The notes under the pieces are model-generated. The model saw only the letters and a list, made by a program, of their open reading frames with translations, did no database searches and was not told the origin of the DNA. From Roseiarcus sp963765375 (GTDB lineage: Bacteria; Pseudomonadota; Alphaproteobacteria; Rhizobiales; Beijerinckiaceae): a stretch of 64,000 bases of DNA. Shown one piece after another: positions 46,076 to 56,532 of the stretch (the stretch's first letter is position 1; each line of letters starts with the position of its first letter). The DNA is taken from the NCBI GenBank assembly GCA_963765375.1, contig CAVXVZ010000006.1, forward strand, positions 65,952 through 129,951. The letters run 5' to 3'. A program made the position numbers and the translations under genes.

Positions 46076-47037
46076 TGAACCAGCTTGCCGCCCTTCCGTC
46101 CCCTGCCCAGCAGCTCCCCGCTCTTGTTCAAGCGGCCGGCGCGAGTGCACGGACACGCTTCCTCGAATTTTTCGCCGCCAACATCCGCAACAAGAACACG
46201 CGCCGCGCCTACGCGCAGGCGACGCGGGAATTTCTCACATGGTGCGAGAGCGCAGACGTCGCGTCGATTGCCGACGTGCAGCCTTTGCATGTCGCAGCGT
46301 ACATCGAGCAGCTCGGCAAGGAGCGATCCGCGCCGACCGTGAAACAGCGTCTCGCGGCGATCCGGCATCTGTTCGATTGGCTTGTGACGGGCCAGGTCAT
46401 GCTGGTGAATCCGGCTGCGTCCGTGCGCGGACCGACGCACAGCGTGAAGCGCGGCAAGACGCCGGTGCTCGCGCCAGAAGAAGCGCGGCAGCTTCTCGAC
46501 GCGATCGATGTGACGACGCCCGTGGGCTTACGCGATCGAGCGTTGATCGGCTTGATGGTCTATTCATTCGCACGCATTGGCGCGGCGCTCGCGATGAAGG
46601 TCGAGGACGTTTACGTGCAGAACCGACGCCTATGGGTGCGGTTGCACGAGAAGGGCGGCAAGCGCCATGAAATGCCCTGCCACCACAATCTTGAGACCTA
46701 CCTTCACGCCTATATCGACGGATGCGGGCTCGCAGGCGATCCCAAGGGGACGTTGTTTCGGACGATCGGCCGGGGCACGGATCAACTGACGACGACGCCC
46801 CTGCCCCAGGCGAACGCTTACGCGATGATCCGTCGGCGGGCGGCGGCGGCCGACATCGAGACGAAGATCGGGAACCATACGTTTCGAGCGACGGGGATCA
46901 CGGCATATCTCAAGAATGGCGGCACCCTCGAGAAGGCCGCCGCCATGGCAAACCATGCCTCAACGCGGACGACGCAGCTTTATGACCGCCGCCGCGATGA
47001 GGTGAGCCTCGACGAGGTGGAGCGGGTCGTGATCTAA
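46075..47037 (+). CDS. Tyrosine recombinase (XerC/D-like)
   Basis: A 320-residue site-specific recombinase. The N-terminal core-binding domain reads RNKNTRRAYAQATREFLTWCE and the catalytic domain has all six family residues: Arg in FARIGAALAMKVEDV, Lys in HEKGGKRHEMP, NHTFRATG (HxxR), ANHAS and the nucleophile in TTQLYDRR. It is intact, unlike the integrase at 26303. It is coupled to an unknown gene upstream and followed 6 bp later by another unknown. Such recombinases can be single or part of transposon-like units; no partner sites were identified apart from a tRNA-like remnant 600 bp downstream. Confidence 0.92.
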   Translation: MNQLAALPSPAQQLPALVQAAGASARTRFLEFFAANIRNKNTRRAYAQATREFLTWCESADVASIADVQPLHVAAYIEQLGKERSAPTVKQRLAAIRHLFDWLVTGQVMLVNPAASVRGPTHSVKRGKTPVLAPEEARQLLDAIDVTTPVGLRDRALIGLMVYSFARIGAALAMKVEDVYVQNRRLWVRLHEKGGKRHEMPCHHNLETYLHAYIDGCGLAGDPKGTLFRTIGRGTDQLTTTPLPQANAYAMIRRRAAAADIETKIGNHTFRATGITAYLKNGGTLEKAAAMANHASTRTTQLYDRRRDEVSLDEVERVVI

Positions 47038-47043
47038 AATCGG

Positions 47044-47637
47044 ATGAAAGATTTCAAGGCGATGCCGAGAGAAGCGATTATGAATGAGAAGGTAAAGAGG
47101 AAGCTCTTATACCTGAAGGATCACGTCACATATGAGCTGTTGATGCTGCGCCACATGGCGCAAAAGCTCTCGCAGACCCAGCATCAGCTTGATTGGAATG
47201 CGCATTTCAAGTCCTTCGCGATCCATGCGCGAGGTCTGTATCATTTTCTGGTCAATGATGGAGACTCGCGAAATTTCGAGGCCAAGGACTTCGCTTCCTA
47301 CAAGGCCGAAAAAACGAACGACACTAAACGCGTGTTCGAAAAAATTCATTTTCAGGTGCTGCACATGGGAAAGCGGCGCGACAATTCCGAAAAAGTGACC
47401 CTCGCCGACGTTGCGGCCGTGACGACTTGGATCGAACAGAGCATCAGCGACTTCGCCTCACGGCTTAACGAACCCTACCGATCCGAGTGGAGCCCAGGCG
47501 ACGCAACTCCCCCCAAGGAGGAATCGCTCATGATTCTTGTTCCCACGAACGCAAGCGCCACGAATAGCATAGTCGTCCGCACCGTCGATATTGGTCTGAC
47601 ACGCGAAGGGAATATTGGGCACGACGACGGGACTTGA
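47044..47637 (+). CDS. Hypothetical protein downstream of recombinase
   Basis: A 197-residue mainly helical protein. The block TYELLMLRHMAQKL then LDWNAHFKSFAIHARGLYHFL has an R/H spacing reminiscent of HEPN-fold proteins, but no definite HEPN RxxxxH signature in context, so this is only a suggestion. ATG 47044 and ATG 47080 are both possible starts; GAGAAG precedes the second. The C-terminal 40 residues are unlike the rest and the stop lies inside a tRNA-like sequence, so the natural C-terminus may have been replaced on integration. Confidence 0.6.
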   Translation: MKDFKAMPREAIMNEKVKRKLLYLKDHVTYELLMLRHMAQKLSQTQHQLDWNAHFKSFAIHARGLYHFLVNDGDSRNFEAKDFASYKAEKTNDTKRVFEKIHFQVLHMGKRRDNSEKVTLADVAAVTTWIEQSISDFASRLNEPYRSEWSPGDATPPKEESLMILVPTNASATNSIVVRTVDIGLTREGNIGHDDGT

Positions 47638-47643
47638 ACCCGC
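47616..47643 (-). other. tRNA 3'-end-like remnant (possible att site)
   Basis: On the minus strand GCGGGTTCAAGTCCCG forms a canonical T-arm, followed by TCGTCGTGCCCA, a plausible 3' acceptor strand. No matching 5' acceptor (GGGCACGA) or anticodon arm lies upstream, so it is a 3' fragment. Such fragments are typical attachment-site leftovers of tRNA-targeting elements. Confidence 0.45.
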
Positions 47644-48066
47644 TTCATTTTGGCGTCCCCGCACTGTCGGCTTCCAGCGGGCCTTCGCCTGAAGGTCGGA
47701 TTCGCCCAAAAGCGAGCTTCCCTGCGATCTGTGTAAAGCCGCGCGGCTTCTGTGTGAATTTCCGCTAGCCCAAATCAGCAAATCAGTTCAAAATTCGCGG
47801 TCATGCGCCGCAATCCCGTGGCGTGATTCGATGAGGTTTGACAGCCCCAGAAACACAAAACCCGCCTAGAAGGCGGGCCGGTCCCCGGCAAGCGGGGGAA
47901 TATCAGGTACCTGGCAGTCCTGATAGTCCCCTAAAATCTAAATCGTTGCAAGCCCTATTTTTGGCAGCGGCAGAGCTTTGCCTACATCGTCTCGACTTCC
48001 GGCGGGTTGCCAGCAACCCGAACGGAGAAGCCATGTCTTTTGCAACCGCCCTGCCCGCCCATCTAG
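47644..48066. other. Gap left of the Tn3 element
   Basis: About 420 bp without a gene. CCCGCCT-AGA-AGGCGGG (47863-47879) forms a hairpin followed on the minus strand by TTTTGTGTTT, a possible weak terminator for minus-strand transcripts. Confidence 0.4.
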
Positions 48067-48133
48067 GGGTCAACGTGGAATCTTCCCGAAAGAGCACGCT
48101 AAGGGTGTGTCTGCGATCGGGCATGGGTTTCCG

Positions 48134-48370
48134 CTACCGAAGCCGCTGATTTTTTCGTTTGGCGGTCTCGGCAGTCGCCTGGCTGAACAGGTGGCGAGGG
48201 ATGTTGATCAGCGCGAACCGCCGCCGTTCTTCGGGCAATTCGGCGGTGTCGGCCTCGACGAATATCTCGATGGTCTCGTCGCTGGCATAAACTTCGACAC
48301 GCAACGCGCAGCTCTCGAAATCGACTTCGTGACGCCGTCCAGATTTACCGCGAATAATTGCATGGGACAT
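48134..48370 (-). CDS. Small Tn3-borne hypothetical protein
   Basis: A 78-residue protein starting MSHAIIRGKSGRRHEVDFES, with the ATG at 48370 preceded by AGGAACGCAA. It has a basic N-terminus, a beta-strand centre (CALRVEVYASDETIEIFVEAD) and a basic C-terminal tail. It lies between the left inverted repeat and tnpR, on the same strand as tnpR. Passenger gene of unknown function. Confidence 0.55.
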   Translation of the reverse strand: MSHAIIRGKSGRRHEVDFESCALRVEVYASDETIEIFVEADTAELPEERRRFALINIPRHLFSQATAETAKRKNQRLR

Positions 48371-48407
48371 TTGCGTTCCTACGAGAGGCTGAAGGGATAG
48401 GAAGGCG

Positions 48408-48985
48408 TCAAGGCAAGCCTTCGATATGTTCCGAGACTGTCTGAGCGAGCGCGGCGTAGAGCGCTGTCTTGCCGACTTTGATGCGAGCTGCAGCTTCGCG
48501 AACCGTAAGACCCTGGGTGACAAGCGTTTGAGCGCGCCGGAGCTTTTCGTCAGTCACGACGGGTTTGCGCCCGCCCCGGCGACCGCGGGCCATCGCTGCA
48601 TCGAGGCCGGCGCGAGTTCGTTCGCGGATGAGGTCGCGCTCGAACTGTCCGAGCGCGCCGAAAATGTGAAAGATGAGCCGTCCGCCTGGCGTCGTGGTGT
48701 CGATCGCTTCTGTCAGAGAGCGGAAGCTGACGCCGCGCGCTTCCAGGCCGTTCACCGTCTCGATCAAGTGCGGCAACGAACGGCCGAGCCGATCGAGCTT
48801 CCACACCGTCAGGATATCGCCGTTTCGCACGAAGCTCAGCGCAGCTTTCAGTCCAGGGCGGTCGGCTTTGGCTCCGGACGCTTTGTCCTCGAACACGCGC
48901 GCGCAGCCGGCTTTGGGAGGGCGTCTAGCTGCAAGGCCAAGTCTTGGTCGGTCGTCGACACTCTCGCATAGCCGATAGCCGCCAT
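48408..48985 (-). pseudogene. tnpR: Tn3 resolvase TnpR (serine recombinase), one frameshift
   Basis: The N-terminal frame from ATG 48985 reads MAAIGYARVSTTDQDLALQL with the catalytic serine in YARVST. About 23 codons in (near 48917) the frame changes to the one encoding KAGCARVFEDKASGAKADRPGL, then ILTVWKLDRLGRSLPHLIETV, FHIFGALGQFERDLIRERT and a C-terminal Hin-type helix-turn-helix (VTQGLTVREAAARIKVGKTALYAAL). One base restores a protein of about 192 residues. It would resolve cointegrates at the res site between tnpR and tnpA. Confidence 0.85.
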
Positions 48986-49121
48986 CCCGCGTCCTTTTGT
49001 CCGGAAATCCGTCCGATAATCTACTTGTCCAGGAACCCGTCGTCAAAGGTGTTGACGGACACGTGCAGAGTCGGCCGGCAAATGATCGAAAGGCGGTCAC
49101 GAGCACGAACAAAGGCGCGGC
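48986..49121. promoter_or_regulatory. Probable res site / tnpR-tnpA divergent promoter, copy 1
   Basis: The 136-bp region between divergent tnpR and tnpA contains several GTCCG/GACGGAC-like half sites (TTTTGTCCGGAAATCCGTCC, GTTGACGGACA). By position and layout it should be the resolution site. The same region recurs at 52179-52314 with about one mismatch. Confidence 0.6.
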
Positions 49122-52095
49122 ATGAAAAAGCACGAAATCCTCTCGCCGCAGTCGCGCGCGGCGCTGTTTGATCCGCCGACGGACCCGGCCGCGATCGTCC
49201 GCCGCTACACGTTTTCGCCCGAGGACTCAGCGCTGATTCGCCAACGGCGGCGCGCCGCCAATCGGATTGGGTTCGCGATTCAGCTCGCATACTTTCGCCA
49301 TCCGGGTCGGATCATGCGCGTCGACGAGGCTCCGCCCGAAGACATGCTGACTTTCATCGCCGGGCAGATTGACGCTCATCCAGGAGACTTTCGCGACTAT
49401 GCGGGCCGCGCTCAAACCCGACGCGAGCATATCGCCGAATTGCAAATCAGCTTGAATGTCAGGCTTTCCCGCAGCCATGACGTGCGGCCTCTTCTTTCCG
49501 TCGCGATGAGTGAAGCGGTCGGAACGGATCGCGGCGTCACAATCGTTGCGGCCATGGTCGGATATTTGCGCGAGCATTACATCCTGTTGCCATCGCCATG
49601 GGAACTGGAGCGTCTCGCCCTGGCGGCGCGCGCGCTCGCCCGCAAACGCGCTCACAGGAACCTCGTCGAAGGCCTATCGCCACAGACGATCGCAGGATTG
49701 GAGGCCATGCTCGTCGTCACCGACGACGAAGACCGCACGCCGCTCGCGTGGTTGCGGGATTGGCCAGAAGCGCCGCGCCAAAGAAATCTCGTCGCCCTCG
49801 TCGAGCGGTTGCAAGCGGTGCGAAAACTCGGCGTCGGAGCGGATCGCGAGAAGCGCATTCACCGCGCGGTACGCGGCAATCGCCCGCGAACTCGCCATCC
49901 TCGTTCCCCGCGACATCTCGCGTTTCGACACAGCCCGCCGTCTCGCGACACTGGCGGTGTTCGCGCGAGAGATGGAGGCCATTCTCACCGACGCCGCGCT
50001 CGCCATGTTCGACAAGATGCTAGGCGCTGTCTTCCGCCGCGCCGACCGCGCCTACAAAGACAACGTGGTCGATCGTGCGAGGACGCTCGACGCCTCGGCG
50101 CGGGCCTTGCTCGGCATGGCCAAGGCCATGCTCGCCGCCAAGGCGAAGAACGAAGACCAGGTCGCCGCCGTCGAACGGGCGCTCGGCTGGGAACGTCTCA
50201 AACTCCTGGTTTCCGAGGCCGAAGCGGTCGTCACCGAGACGCGACCGGACAATCTCGGCGAGGTCGTCGAGCGGTATGCGAGCGTGCGGCGCATGTCGCC
50301 GATCGTCCTCGGGGCTTTCGCCTTCCGATCATGGAGAGACAACGATCCGTTGCTCGCCGCGCTTGACCTGGTGCGCGAGCTTCATGCGATCGGCGCGAAG
50401 AAACTCCCGCCGCATCCACCGACATCTTTCCTGAGACCGGTATGGCGCAAGGTCGTCAAAACCGAGGTCGGGATCGATCGCAGAGCCTATGAAGTCGCGG
50501 TCATGATGGCGTTGCGCGAACGGCTGCAATCGGGCGACGTCTGGGTCGAAGGCAGCCGTGCGTTTCGCGCTTTCGACGACTTTCTACTGCCTCGCGACGC
50601 TTTCGAGAACCGCCGGAAAATCGGCGAATTGGGTCTCGCCGTCGCCGATCGTTTCGAGGATTGGCGCGATGAAAAAACCAAACGTCTGGAAACCCGCCTT
50701 CGCGAGGTCGATGCGCTTGCCGCCGCAGGCGAGCTGCCAGAGGCCTCGCTCACCGAGGATGGCCTGTCGATCAGCCCTATTCGCAAGAATGAGAACGAGG
50801 CGGCCGACGCGGTCATCCGTCGGCTCTACGCGATGTTGCCGCGTCTGCGCGTCACCGAGCTTTTCGCGGAAATCCACGGCTGGACGGGCTTCGCCGACAG
50901 CTTCGCGCATCTGCGCACGGGCGCGCCGCCGGACGATGCGCGAGCTTTGATGACCACTGTACTCGCCGACGCCACCAATCTCGGCCTGACGCGCATGGCC
51001 CGTAGTTCTGGGACTTTCAGCCATTCCCGGCTGTTGTGGATCGCCGAATGGCATGTGCGCGATGAGACCTATCAGGCCGCGCTCGCCTGTCTCGTCGACG
51101 CCATTCATGCCCACCCCTTCTCCAGGATATGGGGCGACGGCGACACATCGTCGTCCGACGGCCAGTTTTTCCGCGCCGGCGGACATGGCGAGGCCCGCGC
51201 CGACTACAACGCCAAATACGGATCGGAGCCGGGCGTGAAATTCTACACTCACGTTTCCGATCGCTACGCGCCGTTCTATTCCAAGGTCGTCGCCGCGAAC
51301 GCCAGTGAAGCCGCGCACGTTCTCGACGGATTGATGCACCACGAAAGCGCGATCGACATCCGCGAGCATTACACCGACACCGCCGGCGCGATCGATCACG
51401 TATTCGGCCTCTGCCACGTGCTGGGATTCCGCTTCGCGCCGCGCATTCGCGATCTCGCCGACCGGAGGCTCTATATCGCCGGCGCGCGCGGCGCTTACAA
51501 AGCGCTCGATCCTGTGATCGGGGGCGGACTGGATTTGCGCGTCGTCGGCGAGAACTGGGATGAAATCCTGCGCTTGGCCGCTTCGATCAAAGCGGGAACG
51601 GTTGCGCCTTCGGCGATCCTGCGCCGCCTCGCCGCCTATCCCCGACAGAACGCGCTCGCCAAAACGCTACGCGAAATCGGTCGTCTGGAGCGCACTCTGT
51701 TCACGCTCGACTGGATCAGCGACCCCGCCCTGCGCCGGCGAACCAACGCCGGGCTCAACAAGGGCGAGGCTCGCAATGCGCTCGCGCGCGCCGTGTTCTT
51801 TCATCGTCTCGGCGAAATCCGCGACCGGACCTTCGAGAACCAGCGCTACCGCGCCTCTGGCCTCAATCTCGCCGTCGCCGCAATCATCCTTTGGAACACC
51901 GTCTATCTCGGCCGCGCCGTCGATGAGCTGCGCTCGCGTGGCGAAATCATTCCCGACGATCTTCTCGCTCACGTCGCGCCGCTCGGCTGGGAGCATATCG
52001 CGTTCAACGGCGATTACGTCTGGCCCGCCGAGCCGCTTGGAAATGCTTTCCGGCCCCTACGAAATCCGCGCGCCGAGTTCCTCGATGCGGCTTAG
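49122..52095 (+). pseudogene. tnpA: Tn3-family transposase TnpA, copy 1, frameshifted
   Basis: About 991 codons when corrected. The N-terminus MKKHEILSPQSRAALFDPP with the DUF4158 region is intact to about 49870. There CCGCGCGGTACG has two bases fewer than copy 2 (CG dinucleotide slip) and the remainder continues in another frame to TAG 52095, inside the internal inverted-repeat remnant. The DDE domain is visible: GDGDTSSSDGQFF, YTHVSDRY, and HESAIDIREHYTDTAG. The lesion removes the catalytic domain from any product started at 49122. Confidence 0.88.
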
Positions 52096-52121
52096 CGTGC
52101 TCTTTCGGGAAAAGTCCACGA

Positions 52122-52178
52122 CTGCAAGGCCAAGTCCTGGTCGGTCGTCGACACTCTCGCATAGCCGATAGCCGCCAT
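52122..52178 (-). pseudogene. 5' fragment of tnpR repeated by the duplication
   Basis: The first 19 codons of tnpR (MAAIGYARVSTTDQDLALQ) from ATG 52178, ending at the duplication junction next to the truncated right inverted repeat. No function expected. Confidence 0.85.
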
Positions 52179-52314
52179 CCCGCGTCCTTTTGTCCGGAAA
52201 TCCGTCCGATAATCTACTTGTCCCGGAACCCGTCGTCAAAGGTGTTGACGGACACGTGCAGAGTCGGCCGGCAAATGATCGAAAGGCGGTCACGAGCACG
52301 AACAAAGGCGCGGC
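52179..52314. promoter_or_regulatory. Second res-like region
   Basis: Copy of 48986-49121 placed in front of the second tnpA. Two res-like sites in direct repeat could be substrates for resolvase, deleting one tnpA copy. Confidence 0.55.
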
Positions 52315-55288
52315 ATGAAAAAGCACGAAATCCTCTCGCCGCAGTCGCGCGCGGCGCTGTTTGATCCGCCGACGGACCCGGCCGCGATCGTCCGCCGCTA
52401 CACATTTTCGCCGAGACTCAGCGCTGATTCGCCAACGGCGGCGCGCCGCCAATCGGATTGGGTTCGCGAATCAGCTCGCATACTTTCGCCATCCGGGTCG
52501 GATCATGCGCGTCGACGAGGCTCCGCCCGAAGACATGCTGACTTTCATCGCCGGGCAGATTGACGCTCATCCAGGAGACTTTCGCGACTATGCGGGCCGC
52601 GCTCAAACCCGACGCGAGCATATCGCCGAATTGCAAATCAGCTTGAATGTCAGGCTTTCCCGCAGCCATGACGTGCGGCCTCTTCTTTCCGTCGCGATGA
52701 GTGAAGCGGTCGGAACGGATCGCGGCGTCACAATCGTTGCGGCCATGGTCGGATATTTGCGCGAGCATTACATCCTGTTGCCATCGCCATGGGAACTGGA
52801 GCGTCTCGCCCTGGCGGCGCGCGCGCTCGCCCGCAAACGCGCTCACAGGAACCTCGTCGAAGGCCTATCGCCACAGACGATCGCAGGATTGGAGGCCATG
52901 CTCGTCGTCACCGACGACGAAGACCGCACGCCGCTCGCGTGGTTGCGGGATTGGCCAGAAGCGCCGCGCCAAAGAAATCTCGTCGCCCTCGTCGAGCGGT
53001 TGCAAGCGGTGCGAAAACGCGGCGTCGGAGCGGATCGCGAGAAGCGCATTCACCGCGCGCGGTACGCGGCAATCGCCCGCGAACTCGCCATCCTCGTTCC
53101 CCGCGACATCTCGCGTTTCGACACAGCCCGCCGTCTCGCGACACTGGCGGTGTTCGCGCGTGAGATGGAGGCCGTTCTCACCGACGCCGCGCTCGCCATG
53201 TTCGACAAGATGCTAGGCTCTGTCTTCCGCCGCGCCGACCGCGCCTACAAAGACAACGTGGTCGATCGTGCGAGGACGCTCGACGCCTCGGCGCGGGCCT
53301 TGCTTGGCATGGCCAAGGCCATGCTCGCCGCCAAGGCGAAGAACGAAGACCAGGTCGCCGCCGTCGAACGGGCGCTCGGCTGGGAACGTCTCAAAATCCT
53401 GGTTTCCGAGGCCGAAGCGGTCGTCGCCGAGACGCGACCGGACAATCTCGGCGAGGTCGTCGAGCGGTATGCGAGCGTGCGGCGCATGTCGCCGATCATC
53501 CTCGGGGCTTTCGCCTTCCGATCATGGAGAGACAACGATCCGTTGCTCGCCGCGCTTGACCTGGTGCGCGAGCTTCATGCGATCGGCGCGAAGAAACTCC
53601 CGCCGCATCCACCGACATCTTTCCTCAGACCGGTATGGCGCAAGGTCGTCAAAACCGAGGTCGGGATCGATCGCAGAGCCTATGAAGTCGCGGTCATGAT
53701 GGCGTTGCGCGAACGGCTGCAATCGGGCGACGTCTGGGTCGAAGGCAGCCGTGCGTTTCGCGCTTTCGACGACTTTCTACTGCCTCGCGACGCTTTCGAG
53801 AACCGCCGGAAAATCGGCGAATTGGGTCTCGCCGTCGCCGATCGTTTCGAGGATTGGCGCGATGAAAAAACCAAACGTCTGGAAACCCGCCTTCGCGAGG
53901 TCGATGCGCTTGCCGCCGCAGGCGAGCTGCCAGAGGCCTCGCTCACCGAGGATGGCCTGTCGATCAGCCCTATTCGCAAGAATGAGAACGAGGCGGCCGA
54001 CGCGGTCATCCGTCGGCTCTACGCGATGTTGCCGCGTCTGCGCGTCACCGAGCTTTTCGCGGAAATCCACGGCTGGACGGGCTTCGCCGACAGCTTCGCG
54101 CATCTGCGCACGGGCGCGCCGCCGGACGATGCGCGAGCTTTGATGACCACTGTACTCGCCGACGCCACCAATCTCGGCCTGACGCGCATGGCCCGCAGTT
54201 CCGGGACTTTCAGCCATTCCCGGCTGTTATGGGTCGCCGAATGGCATGTGCGCGATGAGACCTATCAGGCCGCGCTCGCCTGTCTCGTCGACGCCATTCA
54301 CGCCCACCCCTTCTCCAGGATATGGGGCGACGGCGACACATCGTCGTCCGACGGCCAGTTTTTCCGCGCCGGCGGACATGGCGAGGCCCGCGCCGACTAC
54401 AACGCCAAATACGGATCGGAGCCGGGCGTGAAATTCTACACTCACGTTTCCGATCGCTACGCGCCGTTCTATTCCAAGGTCATCGCCGCGAACGCCAGTG
54501 AAGCCGCGCACGTTCTCGACGGATTGATGCACCACGAAAGCGCGATCGACATCCGCGAGCATTACACCGACACCGCTGGCGCGATCGATCACGTATTCGG
54601 CCTCTGCCACCTGCTGGGATTCCGCTTCGCGCCGCGCATTCGCGATCTCGCCGACCGGAGGCTCTATATCGCCGGCGCGCGCGCCGCTTACAAAGCGCTC
54701 GATCCCGTGATCGGGGGCGGACTGGATTTGCGCGTCGTCGGCGAGAACTGGGATGAAATCCTGCGCTTGGCCGCTTCGATCAAAGCGGGAACGGTTGCGC
54801 CTTCGGCGATCCTGCGCCGCCTCGCCGCCTATCCTCGACAGAACGCGCTCGCCAAAACGCTACGCGAAATCGGCCGTCTGGAGCGCACTCTGTTGACGCT
54901 CGACTGGATCAGCGACCCCGCCCTGCGCCGGCGAACCAACGCCGGGCTCAACAAGGGCGAGGCTCGCAATGCGCTCGCGCGCGCCGTGTTCTTTCATCGT
55001 CTCGGCGAAATCCGCGACCGGACCTTCGAGAACCAGCGCTACCGCGCCTCTGGCCTCAATCTCGCCGTCGCCGCAATCATCCTTTGGAACACCGTCTATC
55101 TCGGCCGCGCCCTCGATGAGCTGCGCTCGCGTGGCGAAATCATTCCCGACGATCTTCTCGCTCACGTCGCGCCGCTCGGTTGGGAGCATATCGCGTTCAA
55201 CGGCGATTACGTCTGGCCCGCCGAGCCGCTTGGAAATGCTTTCCGGCCCCTACGAAATCCGCGCGCCGAGTTCCTCGATGCGGCTTAG
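52315..55288 (+). pseudogene. tnpA: Tn3-family transposase TnpA, copy 2, frameshifted near the start
   Basis: Same gene as copy 1. From ATG 52315 the frame breaks after about 31 codons: TTTTCGCCGAGACTC lacks a C and a G found in copy 1 (TTTTCGCCCGAGGACTC). From about 52415 to TAG 55288 it is open and includes the region broken in copy 1, plus the full DDE domain. An in-frame ATG at 52361 would give a 975-residue product with a foreign first 18 residues, so partial activity is conceivable. Confidence 0.88.
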
Positions 55289-55366
55289 CGTGCTCTTTCG
55301 GGAAAAGGACTCCACGATGACCCCGTCTTTGTTGAAATTCTCGAAGCGGTGGCTGCTGGCTGAGAA

Positions 55367-56494
55367 TTATGCGGCCTCGGCGATTTGAGCAAGAGGCTCC
55401 ACCGTGGCAGGCTTGGAGTTGGTCTTGTCGAGCGCCGCGCGCAGGGCGGGCAGTTGCTTGAAGGCCTTCAGCTTTCGAAAACCCTTGGTCGCTTCCTGCA
55501 TCGCGGCGGCGGTCCAGCGCATCGCCATCGAGGGGGAGCGCCAGTATTTGACGTTCCGGCAAACACGACGCACCGTGCCCATGACATTCTCGATGATGTT
55601 CGTGCAGGCAAGCGAGCGGCGCAGTTCGCGCGGAAGGCCGAGACGCGTCACGGTCAGCATCTCGTCCAGCCCTTCCAGGATCGAGGCGGCGACGCCCTCC
55701 CAGTCCCGTTCGAGACGGCGGGCGAGGTTGCGCAGCAGCTTTTCGGCCTTGGCCGCGTCATCCATTTCCCAGGCCTGCCGCAAGACGCTTCGCACCGACG
55801 CGTGCATCGATTTGGGCAGTCGCTCCAGAATGTTGCGCGCCTTGTAAATCTGGCATGGCCGAGGACATGCTGCTGGTGGCGGCGCTCGGCATCGACGCGG
55901 CGGGCGACAAACACCCGCTGGGTCTCGTCGAGGGGGCGACGGAAAATTCAATGAGATTGTCGATGAGCGCCTGCACGGTCGTTGCGTCCTGGTCGACATC
56001 CACTCCCTCATGCGCGCCGTCGATAAAGCGACGAAGCGCCGGGAAGTCGCCGACTTCGACAAGCCGGCTCCGTCGGCGGCCGGAACGTCCCCTTCGGGCA
56101 GGCGAACCGAACGCTTGAATTTGCGCGTCGAGACGTTGATCAGCATCTGGTTCATCGCCCATCGGCCGAGCCAATCTTCGCTTGCCGCGCTTTCCCAGCT
56201 CGGCAACACGTATTCGACGCCATTACGCCCGCGAACACGTGGGCGCTCGACCTCGACTTTGCCGCCGTGAAAACCGATCTTGCCCTTCGTCCGACCCCAG
56301 CGGTGCGCCTTGCGGCTCTTGCCCCGCTCATGACGCGCGCCGCAAGCGGCCACCGCGTCCTCTTCCAGCATCTCCGTCAGCGATTCGATCCCGGCCGCAA
56401 GGCAAAAGCGCTCAAAACTCGCCGACATGCCCGCAAGCGCTTCCGTCTTCAGCGCATAGGTAGGAATCGCCGTGGATGTGATATGCTTTTTCAT
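55367..56494 (-). pseudogene. IS256-family transposase with internal inversion
   Basis: Both ends are normal on the minus strand. The start is MKKHITSTAIPTYALKTEAL with MLEEDAVAACGARHERG, and the end has QIYKARNILERLPKSMHASV, ILEGLDEMLTVTRLGLPREL and ACTNIIENVMGTVRRVCRNV. Between VALSTARMREW and QIYKARNI the order is wrong. DATTVQALIDNLIE follows REW directly, and the segment encoding MLLVAALGIDAAGDKHPLGLVEGATEN lies after it on the opposite strand (about 55850-55949). The first catalytic Asp region is lost. It cannot make an active enzyme. Confidence 0.85.
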
Positions 56495-56532
56495 GGCGTT
56501 GCTTTCCTTCGTTGGAAATCAGCACCCCGAGC

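Larger units (their letters stand above)
48929..55314. repeat. 3,193-bp tandem duplication inside Tn3
   Basis: Sequence 48929-52121 is repeated at 52122-55314. The unit begins inside tnpR and ends in the right inverted repeat. The copies differ at scattered positions (for example AAACTCGGCG/AAACGCGGCG, GTCACCGAG/GTCGCCGAG, AGGCGCTG/AGGCTCTG), so they have diverged slightly and are not one sequence assembled twice. Confidence 0.9.
48067..55324. mobile_element. Tn3-family transposon with tandemly duplicated tnpA
   Basis: Left inverted repeat 48067-48104 begins GGGGTCAACGTGG and ends GAGCACGCTAAG; the right one (55284-55324) begins CTTAGCGTGCTCTTTCGGGA and ends TGACCCC, with a 3-bp length difference. 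Contents are a small gene, tnpR, a res region, tnpA, then a second res region and second tnpA. The flanking 5-mers (ATCTA, GTCTT) do not match, so one end has been rearranged since insertion. A truncated internal right repeat lies at 52091-52121. Confidence 0.88.

Noticed and set aside
47616..47720. A complete tRNA gene on the minus strand
   Set aside because: Only the T-arm and 3' acceptor strand are present; no D-arm, anticodon arm or matching 5' acceptor.
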